Below are positions 1-7,669 of a DNA stretch of 19,687 nt, one piece after another. Within the stretch, counting starts at the first letter, position 1. Every line of letters begins with the position of its first letter. This DNA is from JAQGMJ01 sp036271855 (lineage in GTDB: Bacteria; Pseudomonadota; Gammaproteobacteria; Burkholderiales; JAEUOS01), in assembly GCA_036271855.1 (NCBI GenBank), contig DATAZV010000054.1:1-19687 (forward strand), written 5' to 3'. The translations under genes and the position numbers were made by a program. Under the pieces are notes generated by a model that did no database searches, had not been told where the DNA came from, and saw only the letters and a list, made by a program, of their open reading frames with translations.

Positions 1-1581
1 CTCGGCCAGGAGATTCATCTCTTCCTGGTGGAAGAAATCCTTTTCGGACGCATACAGGGCGAGCGCGCCCTTGGCTTCGCCGGCGACGATCAGCGGCAGC
101 ACGGCGATCGAATGCACGCCGGCCTCGGCATATTGTTTGCCGATCAGCACGCGGGGGTCGTTTTGCGAGTCATTGGAAACCAGCGCTACCTTGCCGCCGA
201 TGGCATGCGCCACCATCGTGGTGGGCGCCTCGTCGGCCGAAGACAGCAAGCGCTTGATGGCGGCCACCAGGGCTTCGTCGCGGCCGGCGGAAGCGACCGG
301 CAGGATTTTCGACGACGGCGGCCCGACCACGCTGATCATGGCGGCGAGAAAGCCGCCGGCGTCGATGGCGATCTGGCAAGACTCGCGGAACAATTCGTCG
401 CGGTCGCGCACCCGCACGATCAGGGCGTTGATGCGCCCGAGAGTGGCGTAGACCCGGTTCAGGTGCACGATGCGGTCCTGCGCGATCTTGCTGTCGGTGA
501 TGTCCTCGCCGATGCTGGCCGTGCCGATCACCGCGCCGCCGGCCGCGCGCAGCAGCGAATTGTTCCAGCGCATCAGCCGGCGCTTGCCGCTGCGGGTGAG
601 AATCTCGTGGTCGCCGTGCCAGGCTTCCGGCAGATTGGCCAGCAGCCGGGCGAAGGCGTCCTGGCGGTTGCCGCGCGAAGCCGGGATGAACAGTTCCAGC
701 CAGTCACGCCCGACGATTTCTTCGGCGGTCCAGCCGGTCAGGCGCAGCAGGTGCTCGTTGCAGTAGGTGATGCGGGCCTTGTCGTCGAGCATCACGGCGG
801 CCAGTTGCACATGCTTGAGCATCTCGCTGAAGCGACGCTCGCTTTCGCGCTGCGCGCCTTCCGCCGTCACGCGCCGGTTGCCGCTGTAGCGTACGCTCCA
901 GGCCGCCGCGGCGATGATCAGCAGGGCCAGGCTCACGCCGAGAAGCGCGATCGCCTTGCTTTGCCACAGGCGCCGGGCGACGTCGGCACTGCGCTGCACC
1001 AGCAGGCCCCGCTCCACCCCCTGCATCTGCATGATCAGCGCCTGAAAATCGCTGGAGATGCGGGTACCGATGCCGGTTTCAATCGCCGCCAGCGCCGCAT
1101 TGAAGCCGCCGCTGCGGCGCAGGGCAATCACCCCCTGGCTGCGCGCGATTTTTTGTGCGGTCAGGGCCTCCACCAACTGTAGCCGGCGCAGCTGTCCGGG
1201 GTTGTCCTGCACCAGGATGCGCAGTGACGCCTGGTGCATTCCGACGGACGCAATTGCAGGGCCGTAGGAGGCGAGGAAGGGGTCGCCGCCGGTCAATACG
1301 AAGCCGCGGCTGGATGCCTCGATGGTGACAATCGCCAACGACAGCGCGCGCAGATCGTCGAGCACCTCCTGCGTGTGGCTTACGCGGTTTTCGCTTTCCC
1401 GCGCCAGCAGCACGCCGCGATAGGAGATGACACCGACGAACAGCAGGATGAGTACGCCCAGGCCGAAGGCGATGCGCGCGCGCAGGTGGGGCGTCGCCCG
1501 GCTTTTCACCGCGCGCCAGCCGGCAGGCACCATCTCGGCGGCGCGGCGCGGAATCCTGGGTACTCGGTTGCCCGGACGCAT
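1..1581 (-). CDS. Membrane-bound CHASE3-PAS-GAF sensor protein, 3' end outside window
   Basis: The minus strand is open from the ATG at 1581 to the left edge, giving 527 residues without a stop, so the output domain is missing. Visible order: a basic N-terminus, TM1 at about 36-57, a helical periplasmic CHASE3-like sensor at about 58-200 (with the typical SSRGFVLTG stretch at 90-98), TM2 at about 208-230, a PAS domain at about 248-365 and a GAF domain from about 380 to the edge. The linker NRVYATLGRINALIVRVRDR (375-394) closely resembles the one that precedes GAF-GGDEF-EAL modules in proteobacterial cyclic-di-GMP enzymes, so a diguanylate cyclase/phosphodiesterase output is my guess; a histidine kinase is the alternative. 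No in-frame ATG, GTG or TTG lies between the upstream stop and 1581, which fixes the start. The ribosome site (GAGAGG-like) is weak. Sensor architecture is clear; ligand and output are not. Confidence 0.85.
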   Translation of the reverse strand, partial: MRPGNRVPRIPRRAAEMVPAGWRAVKSRATPHLRARIAFGLGVLILLFVGVISYRGVLLARESENRVSHTQEVLDDLRALSLAIVTIEASSRGFVLTGGDPFLASYGPAIASVGMHQASLRILVQDNPGQLRRLQLVEALTAQKIARSQGVIALRRSGGFNAALAAIETGIGTRISSDFQALIMQMQGVERGLLVQRSADVARRLWQSKAIALLGVSLALLIIAAAAWSVRYSGNRRVTAEGAQRESERRFSEMLKHVQLAAVMLDDKARITYCNEHLLRLTGWTAEEIVGRDWLELFIPASRGNRQDAFARLLANLPEAWHGDHEILTRSGKRRLMRWNNSLLRAAGGAVIGTASIGEDITDSKIAQDRIVHLNRVYATLGRINALIVRVRDRDELFRESCQIAIDAGGFLAAMISVVGPPSSKILPVASAGRDEALVAAIKRLLSSADEAPTTMVAHAIGGKVALVSNDSQNDPRVLIGKQYAEAGVHSIAVLPLIVAGEAKGALALYASEKDFFHQEEMNLLAE

Positions 1582-1731
1582 CTTCCGCCTCTCACCACCG
1601 GATGGAAAGTCTTGGAGGCAGATTTCGCGAAAAAACCGACTCTTCCGGGAGGCGGTACATTTCTCCCGATAAATGCAGTGTACCCCTAGTTGCCGTTGCG
1701 ACGCGATGCGGGAAACCCGGTCCGCGCCGGG

Positions 1732-2718
1732 CTACTGTTCGCGGCTGGCCAGGTAGGCGGCAATCGCGATCATGTCTTCGGCGCCGATGTTGGCCACCAC
1801 CGGCTGCATCGCCTCGACTTCGCCGCCCTTGCGGCGGCCCGCCTTGATGTCGTTGAGTTGGCGGAACACGTATTGCGGAGCGCGGCCGACGATGCTCGGC
1901 ACTTCCTTGTCGCCCTTCAGGTTGCTGCCGTGGCAGGTGGCGCAGGCCAGCGTGCGCCCGCCGCCGCCGGTGATCACCAGCACCTTGCCTTTTTCGACGC
2001 TGCCCGGCGGCACATGGGCGATGAAGCCGGAGTGCGGGTCGCGGCTCTCGGCGCGCGCCGGGTCACGCGGCAACTCGATGATGCGGTTGCCGATCGGCTC
2101 GGTTTCATTGCCGGGTGATGCGAAGCGCATCGCGCCCTGGCCGACGAAGGTTTTCGGCACAGTGGCGGATTCGACCACGGTGAACCAGACGGTGGGCTTG
2201 AGCGAGGCGAAATAATTGGCGGCGGCCAGCGCCTCTTCGTCGGTGACGGCGCGGGCGATCGGGATCATCGAGACGGCGCGCGGGTTGCCGCGCGCGCCGG
2301 TCTTGAAGGCGCCCAGCTGGCGCACGAAATAGTTAAGCGGCAGGCCGGCGATGCTGGAAGACTCGGGATGGCCGTCGCCCGAGGCCAGGTGGCATTTCAT
2401 GCAGGCCTTGACCGCCGGCGGGCGGCCGTGGGCCACCACCTCGGGCATAGGCGGATGATCTTCCGGGTACCAGTCGGGCGGAGCGAAGTCGTCCTCGATC
2501 TGCGCCTGGGTGTAGTGGCGGGTACTGCCGGGCATCTGCTTTGGCACCACGGCGTCCCACACCACCGGCGGCGGCAGGCGCGGGTAGGCCCACTCGGGCA
2601 GGTCGGCGGGGGCGGCGGGCGGCGCGCTCTTCGGCGCATCCTGCGCCGATGCGGCGCCGGCGCCAAGCAGACAGGCGAGGGACAGTGCGATATTGAGTGC
2701 GATCTTGTTTTTTTGCAT
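1732..2718 (-). CDS. Exported di-heme cytochrome c (c4-like)
   Basis: A 328-residue exported protein with a Sec signal peptide at 1-25 (cut near ASAQ), then a Pro/Ala-rich linker. Two CXXCH heme c sites are present: CMKCH at 106-110 and CATCH at 259-263. Met151 (in SMIPIA) and Met304 (in AMQPV) are well placed as distal heme ligands. Each half resembles a class I cytochrome c domain, and both carry the FVRQL/VFRQL pattern seen in c4-type proteins, so the likely role is periplasmic electron transfer. It is longer than classical cytochrome c4 (about 190-210 aa) because of an N-terminal extension of about 75 residues and an inter-domain insert of about 80. I chose the ATG at 2718 because a hydrophobic signal follows and GGGAG lies just upstream; a start at 2793 would put a basic Cys-rich stretch before the signal. 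The partner oxidase or dehydrogenase is not in the window. Confidence 0.88.
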   Translation of the reverse strand: MQKNKIALNIALSLACLLGAGAASAQDAPKSAPPAAPADLPEWAYPRLPPPVVWDAVVPKQMPGSTRHYTQAQIEDDFAPPDWYPEDHPPMPEVVAHGRPPAVKACMKCHLASGDGHPESSSIAGLPLNYFVRQLGAFKTGARGNPRAVSMIPIARAVTDEEALAAANYFASLKPTVWFTVVESATVPKTFVGQGAMRFASPGNETEPIGNRIIELPRDPARAESRDPHSGFIAHVPPGSVEKGKVLVITGGGGRTLACATCHGSNLKGDKEVPSIVGRAPQYVFRQLNDIKAGRRKGGEVEAMQPVVANIGAEDMIAIAAYLASREQ

Positions 2719-2872
2719 CTCGGCTCCCGTAGGGGCGCGGCAACGAAGGCAGCGCTTCCCTGGGGCAATGTAACACGCGCGGCGACGCGGCAATAGCAGG
2801 CGCGCGGCGCCGGCGAAGGCGGCCCCCTGCAGGCGGACCGGCTGTTTCGGGCCGGCCCGGAGATTGATTCGC

Positions 2873-3295
2873 CTATTGCAGCGGCGAATAGCCGGTCAGG
2901 CGCATGAATACGCGCTCGGGCGGCTTGGCGAGGATCTTGCCGTCGGCTTCGCTGGCCTCGCGCGCCTTGACCCACTCCGGGTCGGCCTGGAACGCCTTCC
3001 AGTTGCGGTCGGCGGCTTCGCGGCTTTCGTGCTGCAGGATGTAGATCAGCGTGTTGTCCTGGTGCGCCTCGTCGGTGGGGGTCCAGTAGGCCACGCTCTT
3101 GATGCCGTGGCGGGCGAACAGGCGGATGGTGTGATCGGCAAAGCGCCGGTGCAGCGCCGGCAGCCGGCCCGGCAGGGTGGTGTAGGTGCGCAGTTCGTAG
3201 ACCTTGCCATCCTTTTCCTGTGCCGTGGCGATGGCCGGCGCGAATGCGGCCAGCAGCGCGGCGGCGCCCAGCAGCGCGCGGATCATTTTCATCAT
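2873..3295 (-). CDS. Exported NIPSNAP-family protein
   Basis: A 140-residue protein with a signal peptide at about 1-25 (cut near ATAQ) followed by one NIPSNAP / dimeric alpha-beta barrel domain. The family signature VYELRTYTTLPGR is at 32-44, and the domain runs through VAYWTP (68-73), YILQHES (85-91) and the DPEW region (105-108) to the end. NIPSNAP domains are ferredoxin-like and usually dimerise; the bacterial members have no agreed reaction. AGGAG sits 6 bases before the first of two adjacent ATG codons, supporting 3295. It diverges from the lactonase-like gene at 3557 across 261 bases. Its 3' neighbour on the same strand is the cytochrome, 154 bases away, so co-transcription is possible but not shown. 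Family assignment is firm; function is unknown. Confidence 0.85.
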   Translation of the reverse strand: MMKMIRALLGAAALLAAFAPAIATAQEKDGKVYELRTYTTLPGRLPALHRRFADHTIRLFARHGIKSVAYWTPTDEAHQDNTLIYILQHESREAADRNWKAFQADPEWVKAREASEADGKILAKPPERVFMRLTGYSPLQ

Positions 3296-3393
3296 GCTTG
3301 TCTCCTTCTGGTTTTTATTTGTGCCGGGGCAGCGGCCCGGCGGGCAATCTTAGCGGAATTTAATCCGCGGGGCCGGTGCGGGTTTTCACGCGG

Positions 3394-3423
3394 TTGACGC
3401 TTGGGTCCGTCCGGGACTAAAGT
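3394..3423 (+). promoter_or_regulatory. Candidate sigma-70 promoter for the lactonase-like gene
   Basis: TTGACG at 3394-3399 matches the -35 consensus at 5 of 6 positions. TAAAGT at 3418-3423 is a fair -10 box (4 of 6) with an 18-base spacer. Transcription would begin near 3430 and leave a leader of about 125 bases before the ATG at 3557. This is a prediction from sequence only. Confidence 0.4.
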
Positions 3424-3556
3424 ACCGGGCGGCAAAAACAGGGCCCTTCGGGCTGCGCCGCAAACGCGTGGGGCGCCGCAACCGAAACCCCGGCTTGTTC
3501 GTAGGATGCAGGGAAGTCGCGGCAAAACAATCCAACTCCTGAAGGGAATTGATTCA

Positions 3557-4393
3557 ATGAAAAGAATTTTGAGTTTGTCGGCGCTCGGCGCTTGCGCCGC
3601 CGCCTTGATCGGCGCTACCAGCCCGGCTGCGCTGGCGCAAGGCGCGCCGGAAGTGACGCTCACGCGCATGGCCGACTGCGGCACCAGCCCGCCGCCGATC
3701 GAGGTGAACCTGCGTTTTTCCGATACCTGGGCCTTCCCGGGCCTGAAGACCACCTTCACCTATAGCTGCTACCTGATCAAGCACGGCGACGAATACATGA
3801 TGTGGGACACCGGCCAGCCGATGACCGCACCCAACGTGGCGCCGAAGACTTCCCTGCCGGACCAGCTGGCGCAACTGAACCTGAAGCCGGAAAATATCAA
3901 ATACGTAGGGATCAGCCACTATCACGGCGACCATACCGGCGAGGTGGCTTCCTTCCCCGGCGCCACCCTGCTGATCGGCAAGGGCGACTGGGACGGCATC
4001 ACCGCGGCCAAGCCGCCGGGGGGCGTCAACGTGGCGCTGTTCACCAACTGGACCAGCGGCGGCGGCAAGGTCGAGCCGGTGGTCGGCGACAAGGACGTGT
4101 TCGGCGACGGCAGCGTGATCATGCTCAACACCCCCGGCCACACCCCCGGCCATCACAGCCTGCTGGTCAAGCTGGCCCACATGGGCCCGGTGATCCTTTC
4201 CGGCGACCTGGCGCACTTTCACGAAAACTACGAAAGCGACGGCGTGCCCGGCTTCAACGACAACCGTGCCAACACCATCGCCTCGATCGAGCGGGTGAAA
4301 AAGCTCACCAAGACCATCAAGGCCAAGCTGATCCTGCAGCACGATTCGCGCGACCTGAACAAGCTGCCGGTGTTTCCGAACGCAGCCAAGTAA
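3557..4393 (+). CDS. Exported metallo-beta-lactamase-fold hydrolase, N-acyl homoserine lactonase-like
   Basis: A 278-residue protein with a Sec signal at 1-28 (cut near ALAQ) and one metallo-beta-lactamase domain. The di-zinc site is complete: HYHGDH at 121-126 (H121, H123, D125, H126), TPGH with H195, D217 in SGDLAHF and H262 in LQHD. The spacing and the GHTPGHHSLL stretch fit the AiiA-type N-acyl homoserine lactonase branch, which opens the lactone ring of quorum signals. Those enzymes are usually cytoplasmic, so the clear export signal is notable and would place the activity in the periplasm. I start at 3557 because the signal peptide follows and GAAGGGA lies upstream; the reading frame is open further back but encodes nothing recognisable. 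A strong terminator follows the stop. The substrate could also be another lactone or ester. Fold is near certain; substrate is inferred. Confidence 0.87.
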   Translation: MKRILSLSALGACAAALIGATSPAALAQGAPEVTLTRMADCGTSPPPIEVNLRFSDTWAFPGLKTTFTYSCYLIKHGDEYMMWDTGQPMTAPNVAPKTSLPDQLAQLNLKPENIKYVGISHYHGDHTGEVASFPGATLLIGKGDWDGITAAKPPGGVNVALFTNWTSGGGKVEPVVGDKDVFGDGSVIMLNTPGHTPGHHSLLVKLAHMGPVILSGDLAHFHENYESDGVPGFNDNRANTIASIERVKKLTKTIKAKLILQHDSRDLNKLPVFPNAAK

Positions 4394-4411
4394 GCGCCTG
4401 ACGCAAAAACC

Positions 4412-4442
4412 AAAGCCGCGCCATAATGGCGCGGCTTTTTAA
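4412..4442 (+). terminator. Rho-independent terminator after the lactonase-like gene
   Basis: A perfect 10-bp stem AGCCGCGCCA / TGGCGCGGCT (4414-4423 and 4427-4436) has a TAA loop, is flanked by AA before and TT after, and runs into a T tract. It begins 19 bases after the stop at 4393, so the lactonase-like gene and the downstream hydrolase are probably separate transcripts or only partly coupled. Confidence 0.9.
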
Positions 4443-4483
4443 TTTGCAGCGGACCCCGCGGCCATAAGAACACGGAGACGAAG

Positions 4484-5452
4484 ATGAACCAGCCCTCGGC
4501 GCCACGCCGCCACTTTCTCAAAACCACTGCCGTGCTCGGTGCCGCCGGGCTTGCGGGCTGCGCGCATACCGGCCCTGCCGCGCCTGCGAAAATCGCCTAC
4601 AGCCCGAACGCGCAATTCGAGCTCAAGGTGTTCGAAGTCGAATACCGCCGCAACCCGCAAGGCCGTGCGCTGATGGCGCGGGTCTACCAGCCGCAGGGCG
4701 CGGGCCCGTTCCCGGTGATGGTCGATTTGCACGGCGGCGCGTGGAACGCGAAGGACCGCACCGCCGAGCAGCCGATGAACCGCGCCGTCGCCGCCAGCGG
4801 CGTGCTGGTGGTGGCCATCGACCTGACCCTGGCCTCGCAGGCGCCTTACCCCGCCAGCGTGCAGGACGCCAACTACGGCGTGCGCTGGGTGAAGACCCGC
4901 GCCGCCGGATGGAACGGCGACCCCACCACGCTGGGCCTCTATGGCAGCTCCAGCGGCGGCCATGTGGCCGAGCTCTTGGTGCTGCGCCCGGACGATGCGC
5001 GCTACAACGCGATTCCCTTAAGCAGCGCGCCGAACGTCAACGCCCACGTCGCCTACATGGCCGCGCGCTCGCCGATCAGCAATACCTGGGGGCGCTACCA
5101 GAACGCCGAAGACAAGAAGCGCGAGCGCATGATGAACAACAACAAGGCTTACTTCGTACCGTGGGAGGCGATCCACGAAAGCAACCCGCAGGAAATCCTG
5201 GAGCGCCGCGAGAAGGTGGGCATGGTGCCGATACTCATCATGCAAGGCCTGCTGGACGACAACATGCTGCCGCGCCTGCAGGAGAAATTCGTCGCCGCCC
5301 TGAAGACTGCAGGGGCCGATGTGTCGTTCACCGAGTTCGAAGGCAGCGTGCACGAATGGACCGCCGAGCCCGGGCCGCAGACCACGCGGGCGCAGCAGAT
5401 GGTCAAGGCCTTCATCGCCAAACAGATGGCGGCGGGACGGCGCGCCGCTTGA
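4484..5452 (+). CDS. Exported alpha/beta hydrolase (esterase/lipase type), probable Tat lipoprotein
   Basis: A 322-residue protein. The N-terminus carries a twin-arginine motif (RRHFLK at 8-13) and a lipobox LAGC ending at Cys26, so it is probably a Tat-exported lipoprotein. The alpha/beta hydrolase core follows: an HGGAW oxyanion-hole motif at 83-87, the nucleophile elbow G-S-S-S-G at 154-158 with Ser156 as nucleophile, an acid at Asp258 or Asp259 (LLDDN) and His290 in SVHEW. HGG plus GxSxG is typical of the hormone-sensitive-lipase/BD-FAE type esterases. A Lys/Arg- and Asn-rich stretch at 205-222 probably belongs to the cap. GGAGA is 6-7 bases before the ATG. It follows the lactonase-like gene beyond a terminator; two exported hydrolases in a row may act on related esters or lactones. 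Substrate unknown. Confidence 0.87.
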   Translation: MNQPSAPRRHFLKTTAVLGAAGLAGCAHTGPAAPAKIAYSPNAQFELKVFEVEYRRNPQGRALMARVYQPQGAGPFPVMVDLHGGAWNAKDRTAEQPMNRAVAASGVLVVAIDLTLASQAPYPASVQDANYGVRWVKTRAAGWNGDPTTLGLYGSSSGGHVAELLVLRPDDARYNAIPLSSAPNVNAHVAYMAARSPISNTWGRYQNAEDKKRERMMNNNKAYFVPWEAIHESNPQEILERREKVGMVPILIMQGLLDDNMLPRLQEKFVAALKTAGADVSFTEFEGSVHEWTAEPGPQTTRAQQMVKAFIAKQMAAGRRAA

Positions 5453-5456
5453 GGCG

Positions 5457-5472
5457 GCGCGCATACGCGCGC
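5457..5472. terminator. GC hairpin between convergent genes, possible weak terminator
   Basis: GCGCGC (5457-5462), loop ATAC, GCGCGC (5467-5472) forms a perfect 6-bp stem in the 35-base gap between the convergent hydrolase and the small gene ending at 5488. On the plus strand a T-rich run comes only about 13 bases later, so it is not a canonical terminator. Confidence 0.3.
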
Positions 5473-5487
5473 GGTCACTGCAACTTT

Positions 5488-5784
5488 TTATTCGGCCGGC
5501 GCCTCCGGCGCGTGGCCGTGCACATGGTCGCCGCGCGCATGCATGTAGCCATGGATGCCGTCGACCAGGCCCAGGTGCAGCTCGCGGTCTTCGAAGGCCG
5601 GCGGGCGCTGGCCGGTCTGCATGTTTTCCAGCGAGGCATGCACCAGGTTGTGGAACAGCGCGACCGGGTCGGCCGGCATGCCGCTGCGCTTGATTTCGTC
5701 GGCGAAGGCGGACAGCAGGAAGCCGAGAGTGCCGCCGAGTTCGCGGACGTCGACGGGTTTGCGGTTGTATTTGCGCGTGGCCAT
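5488..5784 (-). CDS. Small hypothetical protein with His-rich tail
   Basis: A 98-residue soluble protein that I do not recognise. It starts MATRKYNRKP and is mostly helical in character, with a hydrophobic patch at 19-29 (TLGFLLSAFAD). The C-terminus is rich in His (H70, H78, H82, H87, H89, H91) and ends in an Ala/Pro/Glu tail, so metal binding is conceivable but unproven. The start at 5784 has AAGGA 6 bases upstream, a clear site; a longer reading to 5865 would add 27 residues with no support. It diverges from the MgtC-type gene at 5905 and converges on the alpha/beta hydrolase. No signal peptide or membrane helix is seen. Confidence 0.7.
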   Translation of the reverse strand: MATRKYNRKPVDVRELGGTLGFLLSAFADEIKRSGMPADPVALFHNLVHASLENMQTGQRPPAFEDRELHLGLVDGIHGYMHARGDHVHGHAPEAPAE

Positions 5785-5904
5785 GCGGGTTCCTTGTAGG
5801 TGTGAGGGCGCCATTATGTCAGGCGTGCGGCACCGCGGATTGCGCGGGGGCACTGAAAGGCGCAAACTTTACCCTCACGTGGAGACAACGAGACAAACCC
5901 GACG

Positions 5905-6588
5905 ATGCTGACAGCGACCCTGAGCAACCTCGACATGATCCTGCGCCTGTCCCTGGCCGCGCTGTTCGGCAGCCTGGTGGGCATGGAGCGCGAGCGCCTG
6001 GACTGGGTTGCCGGCCTGCGCACCCACATGCTGGTGTGCGTGGGCGCCTGCTTGTTCATGCTGGTTTCTTCCTACGGCTTCGCCGAGATTCTCGGGCGGC
6101 CCAATGTCGTGCTCGACCCTTCGCGGATCGCCGCGCAGGTGGTCAGCGGCATCGGCTTCATCGGCGCGGGCACCATCATCTTTCGCCGCGAGGCGATCCG
6201 CGGACTCACCACGGCGGCTAGCATCTGGGCGGTGGCGGCGGTGGGCCTGGCGGTGGGCGGCGGCCTGCTGGTCACCGCGCTGGGCGCCTCGGTGATCATC
6301 GTGGTGATCCTGGGGGCGGTCAAGCCGCTGGAGCGGCGCCTGTTCCGCAACCGGCGCCGGCGCCTGCTGAACATCCAGATCAACAGCCAGACCCGGCTGG
6401 CGGCGATCGAGGAGGCGGTGCATGCGGCCAAGGTCGAATACCTGCAGCTCTCGGTGGAGCGCGACGCGAGCAGCGACGGCTACCGGGTGCAATTGCTGCT
6501 GCAGCCGGCCAGCGAGTCGGCCAGCCTGATGCTGATGGACCAGTTGCGCCAGCTCGAGGGCGTGCGCCAGGTGGACCGGGCCTCCTGA
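5905..6588 (+). CDS. MgtC/SapB-family inner-membrane protein
   Basis: A 227-residue protein with about five hydrophobic helices in its first 140 residues (about 11-28, 38-56, 75-93, 103-119, 121-139). Family hallmarks are GSLVGMERER at 22-31, GLRTHM at 37-42 and the conserved GIGFIGAGTI at 82-91. A basic linker (147-153) leads to a cytoplasmic ACT-like C-terminal domain (about 156-225). MgtC proteins help cells cope with low magnesium, and in some species they inhibit F-ATP synthase or act in intracellular survival; members outside pathogens are mostly of unknown role. Its length matches the family. The start has only a distant GGAG, and an internal Met at position 11 is possible but would trim the first helix. 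I see no magnesium-sensing leader in the 120-base upstream gap. Confidence 0.9.
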   Translation: MLTATLSNLDMILRLSLAALFGSLVGMERERLDWVAGLRTHMLVCVGACLFMLVSSYGFAEILGRPNVVLDPSRIAAQVVSGIGFIGAGTIIFRREAIRGLTTAASIWAVAAVGLAVGGGLLVTALGASVIIVVILGAVKPLERRLFRNRRRRLLNIQINSQTRLAAIEEAVHAAKVEYLQLSVERDASSDGYRVQLLLQPASESASLMLMDQLRQLEGVRQVDRAS

Positions 6589-6610
6589 TGCGCAAGCCCG
6601 CGATTGCCGG

Positions 6611-7585
6611 CTACTCGGCGGTGGCGCCGATGGCGCGGATCAGCTTGCCGTAGCGCGCGATGTCGGCGCTGACGGTGGCGCCGAGTTTTTCCGGCGTGCC
6701 GGGGATCAGCTCCAGCCCGTTTTCCAGCAGCGGCCGCGCCACTTCCGGGTCGCGCAGCGCCGCGCCGAAAGCGCCATTGAGGCGGCGGACGATGGCGGGC
6801 GGCGTACCGGCGGGCGCGAACAGGGCGAACCAGGCGTCGGCCTGCACATTCGGAAAGCCCGCCTCGGCCATGGTCGGCACCTCGGGCAACAGTGGCAGGC
6901 GCTTGCGCGCGCTGGTGGCCAGGGCGCGAATGCGGCCTTCTTTCACGCGCGGCACCGCCAGCGCCACCGCCTCGAAGTACAGGTCGATGCGTCCGGCCAG
7001 CACTTCGATCATCGCCGGCGCCGCGCCCTTGAAGGGCACGTGATGCAGCTCGATGCCGGCGTCGGTCTTGAGCATTTCGCCCAGCAGGTGCCCGCCGCCG
7101 CCGATGCCCGCCGAGGCATAGGTGAGGCCTTGCGGGCTGGCCTTGGCCAGCGCGATCAGGCTGCCGACCGATTTGGCGGGACTGGCCTGCGGCACCACCA
7201 GCACGTGGGAGGTGGAGACCAGCATGGTGATGGGGGCGAAGTCGCGCACCGGGTCGTATTGCAGTTTTGGCATCAGGCTGACGTTGATCGCCTGGGTGGA
7301 ATTGTTGGCCATCAGCAGGGTGTAGCCGTCGGCGGCCGCGCCCTTGACGTAGGCCGGGCCGATGGTGCCGCCGCCGCCGGCCTTGGACTCGATGACGATC
7401 GGCTGCTTCAAATCGTCCGAGACTTTTTGCGACACGCGCCGCGCCACCAGGTCGACCAGGCCGCCGGGCGGAAACGGCAGCACCAGGGTGACTGGCCGCG
7501 TGGGGTAGCTTTGCGCCAGCGCCAGTGCGGGGAGCACAAGGGAGACGAGCAGGGCGTGGCGCAGGCGGCGCATGGCGGTATTCAT
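6611..7585 (-). CDS. Bug/TctC-family periplasmic substrate-binding protein (first of three)
   Basis: A 324-residue protein with a Sec signal ending near ALALAQS (about residue 25). Mature protein markers of the Bug family are YPTRPVTLVLPFPPGG just after the signal (27-42), then LVDLVAR, the GGGGTIG loop, the DGYTLL stretch and the YDPVRDFAPIT motif. These proteins bind carboxylates or amides in the periplasm with two carboxylate-holding loops, and some work with TctAB-type tripartite tricarboxylate transporters. No TctA or TctB gene lies nearby, so this is an orphan receptor, as most are in Burkholderiales. The ATG at 7585 has a weak ribosome site (CGGGAC). The gene converges on the MgtC-type gene with 22 bases between and diverges from the solute-binding gene at 7771. 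The ligand cannot be read from sequence by eye. Confidence 0.93.
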   Translation of the reverse strand: MNTAMRRLRHALLVSLVLPALALAQSYPTRPVTLVLPFPPGGLVDLVARRVSQKVSDDLKQPIVIESKAGGGGTIGPAYVKGAAADGYTLLMANNSTQAINVSLMPKLQYDPVRDFAPITMLVSTSHVLVVPQASPAKSVGSLIALAKASPQGLTYASAGIGGGGHLLGEMLKTDAGIELHHVPFKGAAPAMIEVLAGRIDLYFEAVALAVPRVKEGRIRALATSARKRLPLLPEVPTMAEAGFPNVQADAWFALFAPAGTPPAIVRRLNGAFGAALRDPEVARPLLENGLELIPGTPEKLGATVSADIARYGKLIRAIGATAE

Positions 7586-7607
7586 ATTTTGTCCCGGGCG
7601 GGTTGTC

Positions 7608-7651
7608 GCTTGGTGGTCGCTTGGTGGTCGCTTGGTTATCGCTTGGCTGTC
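7608..7651. repeat. Four tandem 11-bp units in a divergent promoter region
   Basis: Units start at 7608, 7619, 7630 and 7641. The first two are identical (GCTTGGTGGTC) and the next two are variants (GCTTGGTTATC, GCTTGGCTGTC). A partial unit (GGTTGTC, 7601-7607) precedes them. The array lies 23 bases upstream of the minus-strand Bug start and about 120 bases upstream of the plus-strand start. Confidence 0.9.
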
Positions 7652-7669
7652 GACAGCTTATCGGATATG

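Noticed and set aside
28..1182. 384-residue plus-strand open frame over the sensor gene
   Set aside because: It is rich in Ala, Gly, Arg, His and Gln with no motifs, and lies antisense to a frame that encodes clear CHASE3, PAS and GAF domains.
3554..4342. 262-residue minus-strand frame over the lactonase-like gene
   Set aside because: Antisense shadow without motifs; the plus strand carries the full zinc-binding signature.
7608..7651. Possible CRISPR-like array
   Set aside because: Units are only 11 bp and directly adjacent with no spacers, so this is a simple tandem repeat.
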